Shown: positions 18,419 to 28,151, counted from the stretch's first letter. The stretch is DNA of 64,000 bases from UBA4416 sp040387475 (GCA_040387475.1 JAZKDT010000013.1:36449-100448); one strand, 5' to 3'. A program made the numbers and translations. The notes: generated from the letters alone by a model not told the origin.

Positions 18419-21193
18419 TTATTGAACAGGTTGCATTACCTCTAAAGTAATATTGATGGTTACGTTTTCGCCTAAGCCACCGCCTTCGCCAATACCAAAT
18501 TTAGTACGGTCGATCACAGCTTTACCTTCGAATCCTGAAACGTTAACTTTACCCATTCCCATTTTAGTCATGTCTTTTTCTTCAACACCCATATAATTGA
18601 AAGGTATGTTAGTTTCAACCGTTTTATCTTTGATGGTTAATTTACCGTTTGCAATGTAGGCAAATTCGCCTGCTTCAGGATTTTTAACCAATTCAGTAGC
18701 TTCAAATGTCATGTGCGGGTATTTAGCCACATCAAAGAAATCAGGTCCGGCTAAATGCTCATCACGCATTTTGTTTTGTGTATTGATCGTTTTAGCATCG
18801 ATCTGAATAAAGATCTTAGTACCTGTAGCATCTAAATTTACCCAACCGCTATCAATTAAAGCAGAACCTTTTGTATTGGTTACAATGTGCTTGATACTGA
18901 AATCCAAAGCAGAGTGAGCGCCATCCACTTTATACATACCTTTTAATTCGTTTACATCTTTTTGGTTAGCATTCATGATGCTATCACATTGTGCTTTACT
19001 TGTGCAGGTATACTCCTGTCCGTTAATGTTACATTTAATAACTTCTTCGGTAATTATCTGGCCATGACCAGCGCCAGCAGTTACAGCAATGTAAGGCGCG
19101 ATAACCAATGAAACGATAGACATTAATTTAATTAAGATATTCATAGAAGGGCCAGACGTATCTTTGAAAGGATCACCTACTGTATCACCCGTTACTGATG
19201 CTTTATGCGGCTCCGATTTTTTGTAGAACATTTCACCATTAATTAAAACACCTTTCTCAAACGATTTTTTAGCATTATCCCAAGCACCACCAGCGTTAGA
19301 CTGGAAGATACCCATTAACACACCAGATACAGTAACACCAGCTAATAAACCACCCAATACTTCAGGTCCGAATACAAACCCAACAATTAAAGGTGTAATT
19401 AAAGCGATAGCACCCGGCATCATCATTTCGCGGATAGACGCTTTAGTTGAGATAGCAACACATTTTTCGTATTCAGGTTTTGCTTTATATTCCATAATTC
19501 CAGGAATTTCGCGGAACTGACGACGCACTTCCTGTACCATATCCATAGCCGCTTTACCAACCGCCTGGATACATAATGCCGAGAAAATGAAGGGGATCAT
19601 ACCACCAACAAATAACCCCGCTAATACCGGCGCTTTGTAAATATCAATAGCGGAAATACCTGCGATACCTACGAAAGCAGCAAATAATGCTAAAGACGTT
19701 AAAGCAGCAGAAGCAATAGCGAATCCTTTTCCGGTAGCCGCTGTAGTGTTACCTACTGCATCTAAATTATCTGTACGCTCACGAACTTCAGGAGGTAACT
19801 GACTCATTTCGGCAATACCACCAGCGTTATCCGCGATAGGTCCGAATGCATCAATTGCTAATTGCATAGCTGTAGTTGCCATCATACCTGCAGCAGCGAT
19901 AGCCACACCATATAAACCTGCAAAATAATAAGAAGCCATGATACCACCCGCTAATGTTAAAATAGGAATAACGGTAGATTTCATACCTACGGATAAACCA
20001 CCGATGATGTTAGTAGCGTGACCTGTAGAAGATTGTTGAATGATAGATAAAACCGGAGCTTTACCCATTGCTGTGTAATACTCTGTAACAATACTCATGA
20101 TAGCACCAACAACGGTACCAACAACAATAGCTAAAAATACATTTAAATTAGAGAATTCGTAACCACGTAAGCTTAAAGTTGCAGGCAACATATACATCAC
20201 GATGAAGTAAGACGCGATAACAGTTAAAGCCATAGAAGCCCAGTTACCTAAATTTAAAGCGTTTTGTACGTTTGATTTGTCATCTTTAATAGTAACGAAC
20301 CATGTACCAACGATAGAGAAAATAATACCCAAACCACAAATTACCATTGGCAATAAAATTGGCGACATCCCGCTAAAGTGATCAGCAGATGCATCGATCT
20401 CCTGGCCTAAAACCATAGTAGCTAATATAGTTGCTACATAAGAACCAAATAAATCGGCACCCATACCGGCAACGTCACCTACGTTATCACCCACGTTATC
20501 AGCAATAGTAGCAGGGTTACGAACATCATCTTCAGGAATACCCGCTTCCACTTTACCAACTAAATCAGCACCAACATCGGCTGCTTTTGTATAAATACCA
20601 CCACCAACGCGCGCAAATAAAGCAATTGACTCAGCCCCTAATGAGAAACCCGTTAATACTTCGATAGCCGTTTTCATGAAATCGGCATTTACACCATCAT
20701 TAAAGATGCTTAAGAACACGATGAATAAACCACCTAAACCTAAGATCGCTAAACCAGCAACACCTAAGCCCATTACGGTACCACCAGTAAAAGAAACTTT
20801 TAAAGCCTGTTTTAAGCTGGTACGAGCAGCCTGTGTAGTACGAACGTTAGCTTTGGTAGCTACCTTCATACCAATATAACCTGCAGTTGCAGAAAAAACT
20901 GCCCCTATAATAAAGGCAATCGAAATGATCCAGCTTGAGTGGATCTCTTTACCATTTACTTCATGAATTGTACCCGAATAAGCTAATAAAGCCGCTGCAA
21001 ATACAACAAAAATACTTAACACTTTCCATTCAGCTTTTAAGAAAGCCATGGCACCATCAGCGATATAACCCGCTAATTCCTTCATATTATCATCACCGGC
21101 ATCCTGCTTGCTAACCCAAGCCGATTTGATTGCCATTACCACTAAACCTAAAACTCCCAACAAAGGGATCATGTAAATTACTAAATCGTTCAT
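18419..21193 (-). CDS. hppA: ion-pumping membrane pyrophosphatase fused to a C-terminal YceI domain
   Basis: A 924-residue protein. Residues 1 to about 715 are a membrane-bound pyrophosphatase with about 16 TM helices, which couples PPi hydrolysis to H+ and/or Na+ export. The substrate site is present (KAADVGADLVGKVEAGI, DNVGDNVGDVAG, SNAGGAWDNAKK). GNTTAATGKG carries Ala where K+-independent enzymes have Lys, so the enzyme should be K+-stimulated. Usual homologues stop soon after the last helix. Here the frame continues through a linker with three Cys (CNINGQEYTCTSKAQC) into a complete YceI-like lipocalin-type domain at 753-924 (18419-18937): YKVDGAHSALDFSIKH, HLAGPDFFDVAKYPHMTF, DRTKFGIG. 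In known structures the pyrophosphatase C-terminus faces the periplasm, where YceI proteins work, so the topology is consistent. A terminator follows. Confidence 0.93.
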   Translation of the reverse strand: MNDLVIYMIPLLGVLGLVVMAIKSAWVSKQDAGDDNMKELAGYIADGAMAFLKAEWKVLSIFVVFAAALLAYSGTIHEVNGKEIHSSWIISIAFIIGAVFSATAGYIGMKVATKANVRTTQAARTSLKQALKVSFTGGTVMGLGVAGLAILGLGGLFIVFLSIFNDGVNADFMKTAIEVLTGFSLGAESIALFARVGGGIYTKAADVGADLVGKVEAGIPEDDVRNPATIADNVGDNVGDVAGMGADLFGSYVATILATMVLGQEIDASADHFSGMSPILLPMVICGLGIIFSIVGTWFVTIKDDKSNVQNALNLGNWASMALTVIASYFIVMYMLPATLSLRGYEFSNLNVFLAIVVGTVVGAIMSIVTEYYTAMGKAPVLSIIQQSSTGHATNIIGGLSVGMKSTVIPILTLAGGIMASYYFAGLYGVAIAAAGMMATTAMQLAIDAFGPIADNAGGIAEMSQLPPEVRERTDNLDAVGNTTAATGKGFAIASAALTSLALFAAFVGIAGISAIDIYKAPVLAGLFVGGMIPFIFSALCIQAVGKAAMDMVQEVRRQFREIPGIMEYKAKPEYEKCVAISTKASIREMMMPGAIALITPLIVGFVFGPEVLGGLLAGVTVSGVLMGIFQSNAGGAWDNAKKSFEKGVLINGEMFYKKSEPHKASVTGDTVGDPFKDTSGPSMNILIKLMSIVSLVIAPYIAVTAGAGHGQIITEEVIKCNINGQEYTCTSKAQCDSIMNANQKDVNELKGMYKVDGAHSALDFSIKHIVTNTKGSALIDSGWVNLDATGTKIFIQIDAKTINTQNKMRDEHLAGPDFFDVAKYPHMTFEATELVKNPEAGEFAYIANGKLTIKDKTVETNIPFNYMGVEEKDMTKMGMGKVNVSGFEGKAVIDRTKFGIGEGGGLGENVTINITLEVMQPVQ

Positions 21194-21216
21194 ATGTTTT
21201 ATTAAAATTGAGGGTG

Positions 21217-21224
21217 CAAAAATA
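21217..21224 (-). promoter_or_regulatory. possible -7 element for hppA
   Basis: On the minus strand this reads TATTTTTG, matching the Bacteroidota -7 consensus TAnnTTTG, and lies 24 bases upstream of the hppA ATG. No clear -33 TTTG was found at the expected distance, so confidence is low. Confidence 0.3.
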
Positions 21225-21361
21225 AGGATTTATCTGAAAATTAAAAATATTTAATTTATTGATTAACAGTATGTTAAAAAATATTTTCATTTTAAAGAAT
21301 CCTATTTTCTTACGTGATAATTGTAAACCCATAAAACAGAAGGTTTTTAACAGTTTTGCTC

Positions 21362-21369
21362 TATATTTG
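21362..21369 (+). promoter_or_regulatory. possible -7 element for the secreted protein gene at 21386
   Basis: TATATTTG matches TAnnTTTG and lies 17 bases before the ATG at 21386, implying a very short 5' leader. No good -33 element is visible. Confidence 0.3.
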
Positions 21370-21385
21370 AAACTTAGACCATCTT

Positions 21386-22282
21386 ATGAAAAAAGCTGTA
21401 TTTATATCTATTATACTCCTTATCAGCACTTTTGGCGTCCGGGCGCAAGCAGGCGGCGGTGGCGTAACCGGCATTATTGTCCTACTCTCCCAAAGATCAA
21501 CTGTTTTATACAGCGATACGATTTTTGAGATTGACCAATTAAAGTTTAAAGTAACAGAAACTTATGCGTTTCGGGATAAAGTTAAAACAACCCTTATTTT
21601 AACCAACCAGTCAGATCAGTTCAAGGTATTACATTCAGAAGATATTGCAATTACCAATTGTGACAGCGTGGCAATCATCATCAATCACAAACAGCCGATG
21701 GTTATAGCCCCTCACTCGAGCAAAAAATTTGGACTGATGGCCGAAGGAAAAAGTTTTAAATTGTATGACATTAAACTTAACGTGAAACAAATTTTCACAA
21801 GTACCGAGCCTCTTCCTATTCCTTCACCGGGACTATTCAACTTGCACCAGGAAGGTATTTCTAATACAAAAACAGGTCCTTTAGAAATAACATCTATTAA
21901 ATGTGCGGGCACGCCGGGAGGAAGCACAAAAGCCTATTTTAGGCTCAATTATACAGGCGAAAAGTTTTTAGGGATACGAGGTGAAAAAGCTATGTTGCTT
22001 ACCGCTGATAAAAAAGCTTACGTGAACTCCTGGAAAAAATCAATTTATACCTATTACCCAAAAGGTAAAACAGCTTATACGGTAATGCTTGAATTTGCAA
22101 ATCCCACTCCCAATTTTGGAGGAGACCTTTGCGATAAAGTAAGTTTTGAAAACGTTTTTACAGAGTGGACACTATCCTCTAACAACAAAGCTATTGAATT
22201 TCATGTATATAAAAACGGTATGCAGGAAGGAGATGAGCCCAAAGAAAAGAAAGACAAAGACAAAGAAATACCGGAAGACTAA
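21386..22282 (+). CDS. secreted protein of unknown function, paralogue of the gene at 24292
   Basis: A 298-residue protein with a signal peptide (AVFISIILLISTFGVRAQA, cleaved near RAQ-A). The mature part is beta-rich and aligns with the 24292-25161 product along its whole length: YSDTIFEIDQLKFKV versus FYGDTVIEFNQMKFEF, YAFRDKVKTTLILTNQSDQF versus MAYKDKFKSPLYITNFTDSF, and VMLEFANP versus LVLEFENP near the end. Both finish with a charged Lys/Glu/Asp tail. I do not recognise the family; the two-domain beta-sandwich look suggests an extracytoplasmic binding or structural protein. It is followed by an assembly gap and the converging M48-like gene. Confidence 0.7.
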   Translation: MKKAVFISIILLISTFGVRAQAGGGGVTGIIVLLSQRSTVLYSDTIFEIDQLKFKVTETYAFRDKVKTTLILTNQSDQFKVLHSEDIAITNCDSVAIIINHKQPMVIAPHSSKKFGLMAEGKSFKLYDIKLNVKQIFTSTEPLPIPSPGLFNLHQEGISNTKTGPLEITSIKCAGTPGGSTKAYFRLNYTGEKFLGIRGEKAMLLTADKKAYVNSWKKSIYTYYPKGKTAYTVMLEFANPTPNFGGDLCDKVSFENVFTEWTLSSNNKAIEFHVYKNGMQEGDEPKEKKDKDKEIPED

Positions 22283-22294
22283 TTGCCATTGTAC

Positions 22295-22304
22295 NNNNNN
22301 NNNN
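22295..22304. other. assembly gap of ten N
   Basis: A run of ten N between the convergent secreted-protein gene and the M48-like gene. Its flanks (CCATTGTAC and ATTTTTTGC) do not overlap, so real sequence is probably missing. The 3' end of the M48-like gene falls here. Confidence 0.95.
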
Positions 22305-24262
22305 ATTTTTTGCTCATAAACTACATTATCGATACCGTCGAGCCTGATTCTCTTAAATTTCCAGGCAGCTGTTTTCAGATCGCCGGAGAAATAATGCATA
22401 AACACATTTGTTGGGTTAATGACGATGATATCGAAATCAATAAAATAAATATTTTTTACCTTGTACTTTGAATACATTTCGACTGCCTCGGGAGATATGG
22501 CTTTACAATTTAATGTAGCCTTGTGACTATAACTTGTTTTACCAACCGTATTTGGACGGTTGTAAACAAACATGGTACCATTGGCACCCTGAGTTGTCAT
22601 TTTTTGCTGAGATTCGATATTGGCAATAATGGCTCTGAAATACAGATTCTCTTCTTCCATTTTTTCTGACAGCAAATTGATAGAGTTCAACTTATGCTGA
22701 TCGTCATAGGACAAGTCGGAGACAAACTGCACGTTCTGCAAACCAGTTATACTTTTAAATTTGGCTTTGTAATCCTGCAAAAAACGCGCATACAGCTCGG
22801 TTGTATTGACAGCAAAATAATCCAGTTTATCAATAATAGGCACATTCAAAATATATAAATTTTCTGAGCGCTGTTCCTTCGCTATCAAATCATTAAAAAA
22901 AGAGGTTGTTTCAAAAACAGTATTTTGGAGGTTAGCTGCGTCATCTGACTTTAATTCTTTTGGGTTTTCAAACACATTACTAAAAAGGCAGGGTTTACAG
23001 TTTGTGTTTTTTGCTATTTGAACAAAATAAGCAAAGGCTTCTTTATTGGTAGTAAACCTGACACTATTTGTATCCAACATATCTTTTGCTTTTAATTGCG
23101 ATAAGTCATTACTTCTGAGGTGAAGCAACCCTTTATTCAAATATTTTAAAATAGATGTGTTATCGTCATACACATAACTATAATTATCGCTTTTTTTCGC
23201 ACCTTTTCCTTTATAATTTTCTATAATGAATTGCTCTTTTTCTGATTTAGGATTTAATAGTAAATACCTTCGGAGGGCTTCTATAAGCAAAGCCAGATTT
23301 TCGGGATCATTTGGGTTATACAAATAATCTGTAAACGACAGTTCAACGGCTTCCTGATATTTATGATTTTGGATCATGCAATTATAAGACTCTTGCCGCG
23401 CCCTTTTTTTTAACTCAACAAACTTAACTGAATCAACTACAAATCTTGTTCTGGAAATGTTGGATGAATCTGAAGAAAGCGAATTCGCCAACTTTAAACG
23501 ATTACCCGGATCGGTATGAAATTTAGCCGTACCCCGATTGTTTCCATACAATAGTTCGTTTTTTATCTCAAATCGTTTTAATGTTTTATAAACTGCGGAC
23601 AATCCTTTTAAATCGTACGGCGATGATTTGAAGAATTTCATACCCAAATAGTCTGCACCGGATTCCATTTTCTTTAACCGGTCTGTTTTTTGAAATCCAT
23701 AAAAATCCAACAGTTGGCCTGCCCATTTTTGGGTAAGGTAAGTAGGCTGCCCGATGGTTTTTTCTTTATCAATGTATATATCTTCATTATTAAAAAAATG
23801 CGCGTGTGCATGTGAAATGATCGCTGCGAGTTCAGCCTCTGTTTGTATATAGTTGAACAGGCCAATGTTAACTTTAACATTCCCCAGTTGATCGATATCT
23901 ACATTATAGTCGCTATCATACGAAAAATAAAAACGAAGCTTAGATGAAAGAACCGTGTCGCGAATCACCTTATCAAATACCTGCTTTAAATAAGTTTCAT
24001 AGTTATTAAAACCGGGATAATATAACCCAAGTGAGCAATCGCTATAAAACAAGGAAGTTTGATAGGCCGCTTGTCGTTTAAGCAAATCACCCACTTCAAT
24101 TTTACCTTTATTTCGTGTTTCGTAAAATAACTGAGACTCTTCAAATATCGTGTTGCTAAATTTTGGCGCCTCTTTCCAATTATAGCGATACCACACATCA
24201 TTTTGCGCATCGCTAAAAAAAACAGCTAATATGAATAAAAATAATATTTGGATCTTTTTCAT
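22305..24262 (-). CDS. M48-like peptidase homologue with degenerate HEXXH, 3' end lost in gap
   Basis: About 650 readable codons. A signal peptide (KKIQILFLFILAVFFSDA) precedes an M48-type domain: AELAAIISHAHAHF at about residues 143-156, ESGADYLGMKFF (the E-x-x-A-D-x-x-G third-ligand motif) and FHTDPGNRLKLANSL (the M48 HP-x-x-x-R-L motif). In HEXXH the catalytic Glu is Ala (HAHAH, 23798-23812), one base from GAA, while both His remain. It should therefore bind zinc but lack normal proteolysis. The C-terminal 400 residues are unrecognised. The apparent reading frame through the N run into 22172 is meaningless; the true stop is in or next to the gap. It is divergent from the 24292 gene by 29 bases. 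Confidence 0.75.
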
Positions 24263-24291
24263 AATAGGTTAAATTTACTTGAAAAATTGAC

Positions 24292-25161
24292 ATGAAAAAA
24301 CTAACCTATCTCTTTTTGTTTCTGTTACCGTCGGTGACAAACTTTGCGCAGGACGACGTTAACTTTTTTTACGGCGACACTGTGATAGAGTTTAATCAAA
24401 TGAAATTTGAGTTTAAAGGCATCATGGCGTATAAGGATAAATTCAAGTCGCCATTATATATTACAAATTTTACAGACAGCTTCAAAATCATTTCACCTGG
24501 AAATTTTACACTCACTAAAGAAGACGGTAGTACCTACAGCCTGAGTAATAAAGCTGATTTTATAATTCCCCCTAAAGCCTCCAAAAGATTTAGGATATTG
24601 TATGATGGCTCCGATTTTAAAACGAGAAAATTAACTTTAACTATCAGTAATATCCAAACATCGATAAACGTGGTGACCGTTTATTCAGTAAAAGAATTTA
24701 TTTTAGATAAAGCCCTTTATAAGCAACTCGATGAAAACTTAACGCAAACCAACACTGTTGGCTCACTGACTGTAACGATTAAAAACTTTGAGTATAAAGA
24801 AAAAGGAACTGTATCTGTAACTCTAAAAATCAAATACAGCGATCAGGATTTTTTAGCGATTTTTGCAAAAAAAATAAAATTGATAGATATCAATGGCAAG
24901 GAATATATTAATCATAAGACAGGCCCGATTTACTACCGAAAAGAAAAAAAAGAAACTAATCTTGTATTAGAATTTGAAAACCCATACGGCAGAACAAGAG
25001 AGTGCAAATCTGACCGATTAGTTTTAGACGACGTATTTGTTTTATACAAATTAGGGCAAATCAAAGAAAAACTCAGTTTTACGGTTTTAAAAAAATCGGA
25101 AGGCTTTGGAAATCCTCCCAAGGAAGAAAAAGAAAAAGACATTGAAGTGATCGAGGATTAG
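24292..25161 (+). CDS. secreted protein of unknown function, paralogue of the gene at 21386
   Basis: A 289-residue protein with a signal peptide (KLTYLFLFLLPSVTNFAQ, cleaved near AQ-D). It is homologous over its full length to the 21386 product (same DT-E-x-x-Q-x-KF opening, same LEFENP block, same acidic/lysine tail EEKEKDIEVIED). The two paralogues bracket the pseudo-M48 gene, and this one starts only 29 bases from that gene's divergent start, so the pair must share a promoter region. Its stop overlaps the stop of idi by four bases (TTAG at 25158-25161). Function unknown. Confidence 0.7.
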   Translation: MKKLTYLFLFLLPSVTNFAQDDVNFFYGDTVIEFNQMKFEFKGIMAYKDKFKSPLYITNFTDSFKIISPGNFTLTKEDGSTYSLSNKADFIIPPKASKRFRILYDGSDFKTRKLTLTISNIQTSINVVTVYSVKEFILDKALYKQLDENLTQTNTVGSLTVTIKNFEYKEKGTVSVTLKIKYSDQDFLAIFAKKIKLIDINGKEYINHKTGPIYYRKEKKETNLVLEFENPYGRTRECKSDRLVLDDVFVLYKLGQIKEKLSFTVLKKSEGFGNPPKEEKEKDIEVIED

Positions 25162-25661
25162 AAAACTTTGTCTAATGCTATTTTAAACCAGGCAGTATAT
25201 TTATCGGGATTCAGCCCCATATCTTTTTTGATATCATCTATTGACCTCCATTCATAGCTTTCAACCTCGTCTGGATTTATAATGGGCGTTTGGTTGGTTT
25301 GGCCGGTTAACACATAATCAAATTCATGTTCGGTTAAACCATTCTCGAAGTCGGTTTTATAAATAAAGTTGGTTGTTATCTGAAGCTCACAGCTCAGTCC
25401 CATTTCTTCATATAACCGGCGGTGGGCGGCATCCTTTACAGTTTCGTGAGGGCGAGGATGGGAGCAGCAGGTGTTGGTCCATAAACCGGCACTATGATAC
25501 TTTGATAAAGCGCGTTGCTGCAACAACAATTCGTTTTTATCATTGAATATAAAAATAGAGAAGGCGCGGTGCAATAATCCCTTTTGATGAGCTTCCAGTT
25601 TTTCCATAACGCCTATGTCGTTATCGAGCTCATCAACTAATATCACGTAATCTTTTTGCAT
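25158..25661 (-). CDS. idi: isopentenyl-diphosphate delta-isomerase, type 1
   Basis: A 167-residue Nudix-fold enzyme that interconverts isopentenyl and dimethylallyl diphosphate. The hallmark WTNTCCSHPRPHE holds the catalytic Cys (Cys66), and AAHRRLYEEMGL is the Nudix-like segment; Glu and His ligands for the metal are in place (LLHRAF). Length is normal for type 1. It is the last gene of the minus-strand set crtI-crtB-idi and supplies the starter unit for the C40 carotenoid backbone. It ends in a four-base overlap with the convergent paralogue gene. Confidence 0.93.
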   Translation of the reverse strand: MQKDYVILVDELDNDIGVMEKLEAHQKGLLHRAFSIFIFNDKNELLLQQRALSKYHSAGLWTNTCCSHPRPHETVKDAAHRRLYEEMGLSCELQITTNFIYKTDFENGLTEHEFDYVLTGQTNQTPIINPDEVESYEWRSIDDIKKDMGLNPDKYTAWFKIALDKVF

Positions 25662-25724
25662 TGGGAATTTAAAAACATCCTCCGCCTTGTAGGCAACTCT
25701 AAATGAGAAATCTATACTAACGAA

Positions 25725-26561
25725 TTAAAGTAAATTTAAGCTGTGACGAACGTAAGAACTGGCAAACAAAGCCATTTTTTGTGAATTAGGAATACTGATG
25801 CGTTCCTCTAAAATATGTTCGGGATGAAGTGATTGAATTTTATTCAATAGTTTCCGGTAGTAGATGTAGGCCACATACACCCCAAAGCGGGAATTTTTAG
25901 GTAGTAATTTTATGCCTTCTAATCCTTTATTGAAATCAATTTCAATATCGCTTTCCAAAGCCTTTTTTGTTTCCGGATCAAGTTGAGATAACTCAACATT
26001 TGGAAAATACATGCGTCCCATTCCCAAATAATCAGCGTGAAGATCCCTTAAAAAATTAATTTTTTGAAAAGCTGAACCCAAAGCCATGGCGTAAGGTGTG
26101 AGATCATCATACATTTTCTGATCACCCTTTACAAATACCCGTAAGCACATCAACCCTACCACTTCAGCACTCCCTAAAATATAATCTTTATATCCTTCGG
26201 CATCATATGCTTTTTTATCGAGATCCATTTCCATACTTTTTAAGAAAGTATCGATCAGCTTCACATCTATTTTGTAATCATTAACTACCTTTTGAAAACT
26301 GTTTAACACAGGATTTAAACTAATGCCCCGTTCAATGGCACGGTAAGTTTCCAGTTTAAACTCATCGAGCAATTCCTTTTTATTAAAGTCGTGAAATGTA
26401 TCTACTATCTCATCCGCAAAACGAACAAAACCATAAATGCTATAAACAGGATCGCGAAATTCTTTATGCAGAAACCTGATACCTAAAGAGAAGGAAGTGC
26501 TATAGCTATTAGTGACCATTTTACTGGTTTTAATACTCACGTTATCAAATAATTGCTTCAT
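25725..26561 (-). CDS. crtB: phytoene synthase (squalene/phytoene synthase family)
   Basis: A 278-residue all-helical prenyl synthase that joins two geranylgeranyl diphosphates head to head into phytoene. The two Asp-rich Mg2+ sites are visible: FADEIVDTFHD (about 60-70) and INFLRDLHADYLGMGRMYFP (about 160-180). Assignment to phytoene rather than squalene follows from the neighbours: crtI immediately upstream and idi downstream. The spacing to crtI is 74 bases. No cyclase (crtY) or hydroxylase (crtZ) is in the window. Confidence 0.92.
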   Translation of the reverse strand: MKQLFDNVSIKTSKMVTNSYSTSFSLGIRFLHKEFRDPVYSIYGFVRFADEIVDTFHDFNKKELLDEFKLETYRAIERGISLNPVLNSFQKVVNDYKIDVKLIDTFLKSMEMDLDKKAYDAEGYKDYILGSAEVVGLMCLRVFVKGDQKMYDDLTPYAMALGSAFQKINFLRDLHADYLGMGRMYFPNVELSQLDPETKKALESDIEIDFNKGLEGIKLLPKNSRFGVYVAYIYYRKLLNKIQSLHPEHILEERISIPNSQKMALFASSYVRHSLNLL

Positions 26562-26635
26562 GTACTATACTGAACGTGCTAAGATAATAAAATAATGCGA
26601 GTAAACATCCTGTTGGCGCAAAATGCCCGTTTTGT

Positions 26636-28120
26636 TTAACGTTTGTTGGATTTTAAAAGATACTTTAAAACCTGCTCCGCCGCCAATTTGCCTGATATCA
26701 GGCTTGGAGGGACACCGGGACCCGGAACTGTTAATTGTCCGGTGTAAAACAAATTCTTAACTTTTTTATTCACTAATTTGGGTTTTAGGATCGCGGTTTG
26801 GCTTAATGTATTAGCTAAACCGTAGGCGTTACCCTTAAACGAATTATATTCTTTAATAAAATCGCTTGTAGCAAAATCTCTTCGGAAAATTATATCACTC
26901 TTAAAATTCACACCAATCTGTTTTTCGATACGGGAAACAACCATATTAAAATATACGTCGTTGGTTTTCGCATCATCTTTTAAATCAGGAGCGATAGGAA
27001 TTAAAATAAAAAGGTTTTCCTTTCCCTGCGGTGCAACAGCACTATCTGTTTTGGAAGGGCAGCTCACATAAAACAAAGGTTTAGTGGGCCATTTAGGATC
27101 TGTATAAATTTCTTTAGCATGTGCATCAAAGTCTTCATCAAAAAATAAATTATGATGTAATAGTTTCGGCAGTTTTTTATCAACGCCGACATAAAAAATC
27201 AAACTTGAAGGTGCCATTTTTCTCGTGTCCCAGTATTTAGGGGAATAATTTCTGTATGGCTCGTCCAGTAATTTTTGTTCGGTAAAATGATAATCTGCAG
27301 CAGATACTACAACATCGCTACTATTTTTTTTATCCTTACTTAACACTGACATGGCCAGTTGTTGCTCTACGGCAATTTTAGACACATCAGTATTCAGTTC
27401 AAACTTTACACCTAATTGTAAAGCCAGTTTATGCATGCCCTCTATGATCTTTACCATTCCACCCTTTGGATACCAGGTACCGCCAATCATATCAGCATAG
27501 TTCATTAAACTATACAATGCCGGCGTATTTTGAGGCAGAGCACCTAAAAACAATACGGGGAATTCGAGTAATTGTATTAACTTGGGATTGGAAAATGATT
27601 TGCGAATATGGGTTGAAATGGATTGAAATACATCCAGTTTAAAAACACCACTTAAAAAACGAAAATCCATAAATTCCGTTAGTGACAGTCCGGGTTTGTA
27701 AACAAGATCATGCATCCCCACCTTATATTTATACTCTGCTTCTTCTAAAAACAATTTTAGTTTGTCGGCGCTTCCTTTTTCTACCCGTTCAAACATGGCA
27801 TATAGCTCGTTGGTATCGCTTGGGATTTCGAGCGCCCCATCTTTATAAAATACCTGATAAGAGGGCGATAGCCTCTCTAATTCATAATAATCAGAAACCT
27901 TCTTATCAAAATCATCAAAGAATTTTTCGAAAATATCCGGCATCCAGTACCAGCTCGGCCCCATGTCATATACAAAACCGTCCTGTTCAAATTGCCGCGC
28001 CCTACCTCCTACTCTGTCATGCTTTTCGAGTACGGTTACTTCACAACCGCTTTTAGCAAGATAACAAGCTGTTGCCAGACCCGAAAACCCTGAACCGATG
28101 ATGGTAACTTTTTTAGACAT
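26636..28120 (-). CDS. crtI: CrtI-type phytoene desaturase
   Basis: A 494-residue FAD-dependent desaturase that converts phytoene towards lycopene. The N-terminal dinucleotide fold is VTIIGSGFSGLATACYLAKSG followed by the ADP-binding EKHDRVGGRARQFE and DMGPSW. The C-terminal signature is LFYTGQLTVPGPGVPPSLISGKLAAEQ. It is the first gene of crtI-crtB-idi and starts 70 bases from the divergent CrtD-like gene. Predicted to be membrane-associated. The number of desaturation steps cannot be read from sequence. Confidence 0.93.
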   Translation of the reverse strand: MSKKVTIIGSGFSGLATACYLAKSGCEVTVLEKHDRVGGRARQFEQDGFVYDMGPSWYWMPDIFEKFFDDFDKKVSDYYELERLSPSYQVFYKDGALEIPSDTNELYAMFERVEKGSADKLKLFLEEAEYKYKVGMHDLVYKPGLSLTEFMDFRFLSGVFKLDVFQSISTHIRKSFSNPKLIQLLEFPVLFLGALPQNTPALYSLMNYADMIGGTWYPKGGMVKIIEGMHKLALQLGVKFELNTDVSKIAVEQQLAMSVLSKDKKNSSDVVVSAADYHFTEQKLLDEPYRNYSPKYWDTRKMAPSSLIFYVGVDKKLPKLLHHNLFFDEDFDAHAKEIYTDPKWPTKPLFYVSCPSKTDSAVAPQGKENLFILIPIAPDLKDDAKTNDVYFNMVVSRIEKQIGVNFKSDIIFRRDFATSDFIKEYNSFKGNAYGLANTLSQTAILKPKLVNKKVKNLFYTGQLTVPGPGVPPSLISGKLAAEQVLKYLLKSNKR

Positions 28121-28151
28121 GTGCGATAGAAAAAAACTGTAAAATAATGTT

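Noticed and set aside
22172..22471. Reading frames running through the ten-N gap (end of the 22172-24262 frame and 22283-22471)
   Set aside because: They exist only because N is translated as X; the sequence left of the gap is antisense to a real gene.
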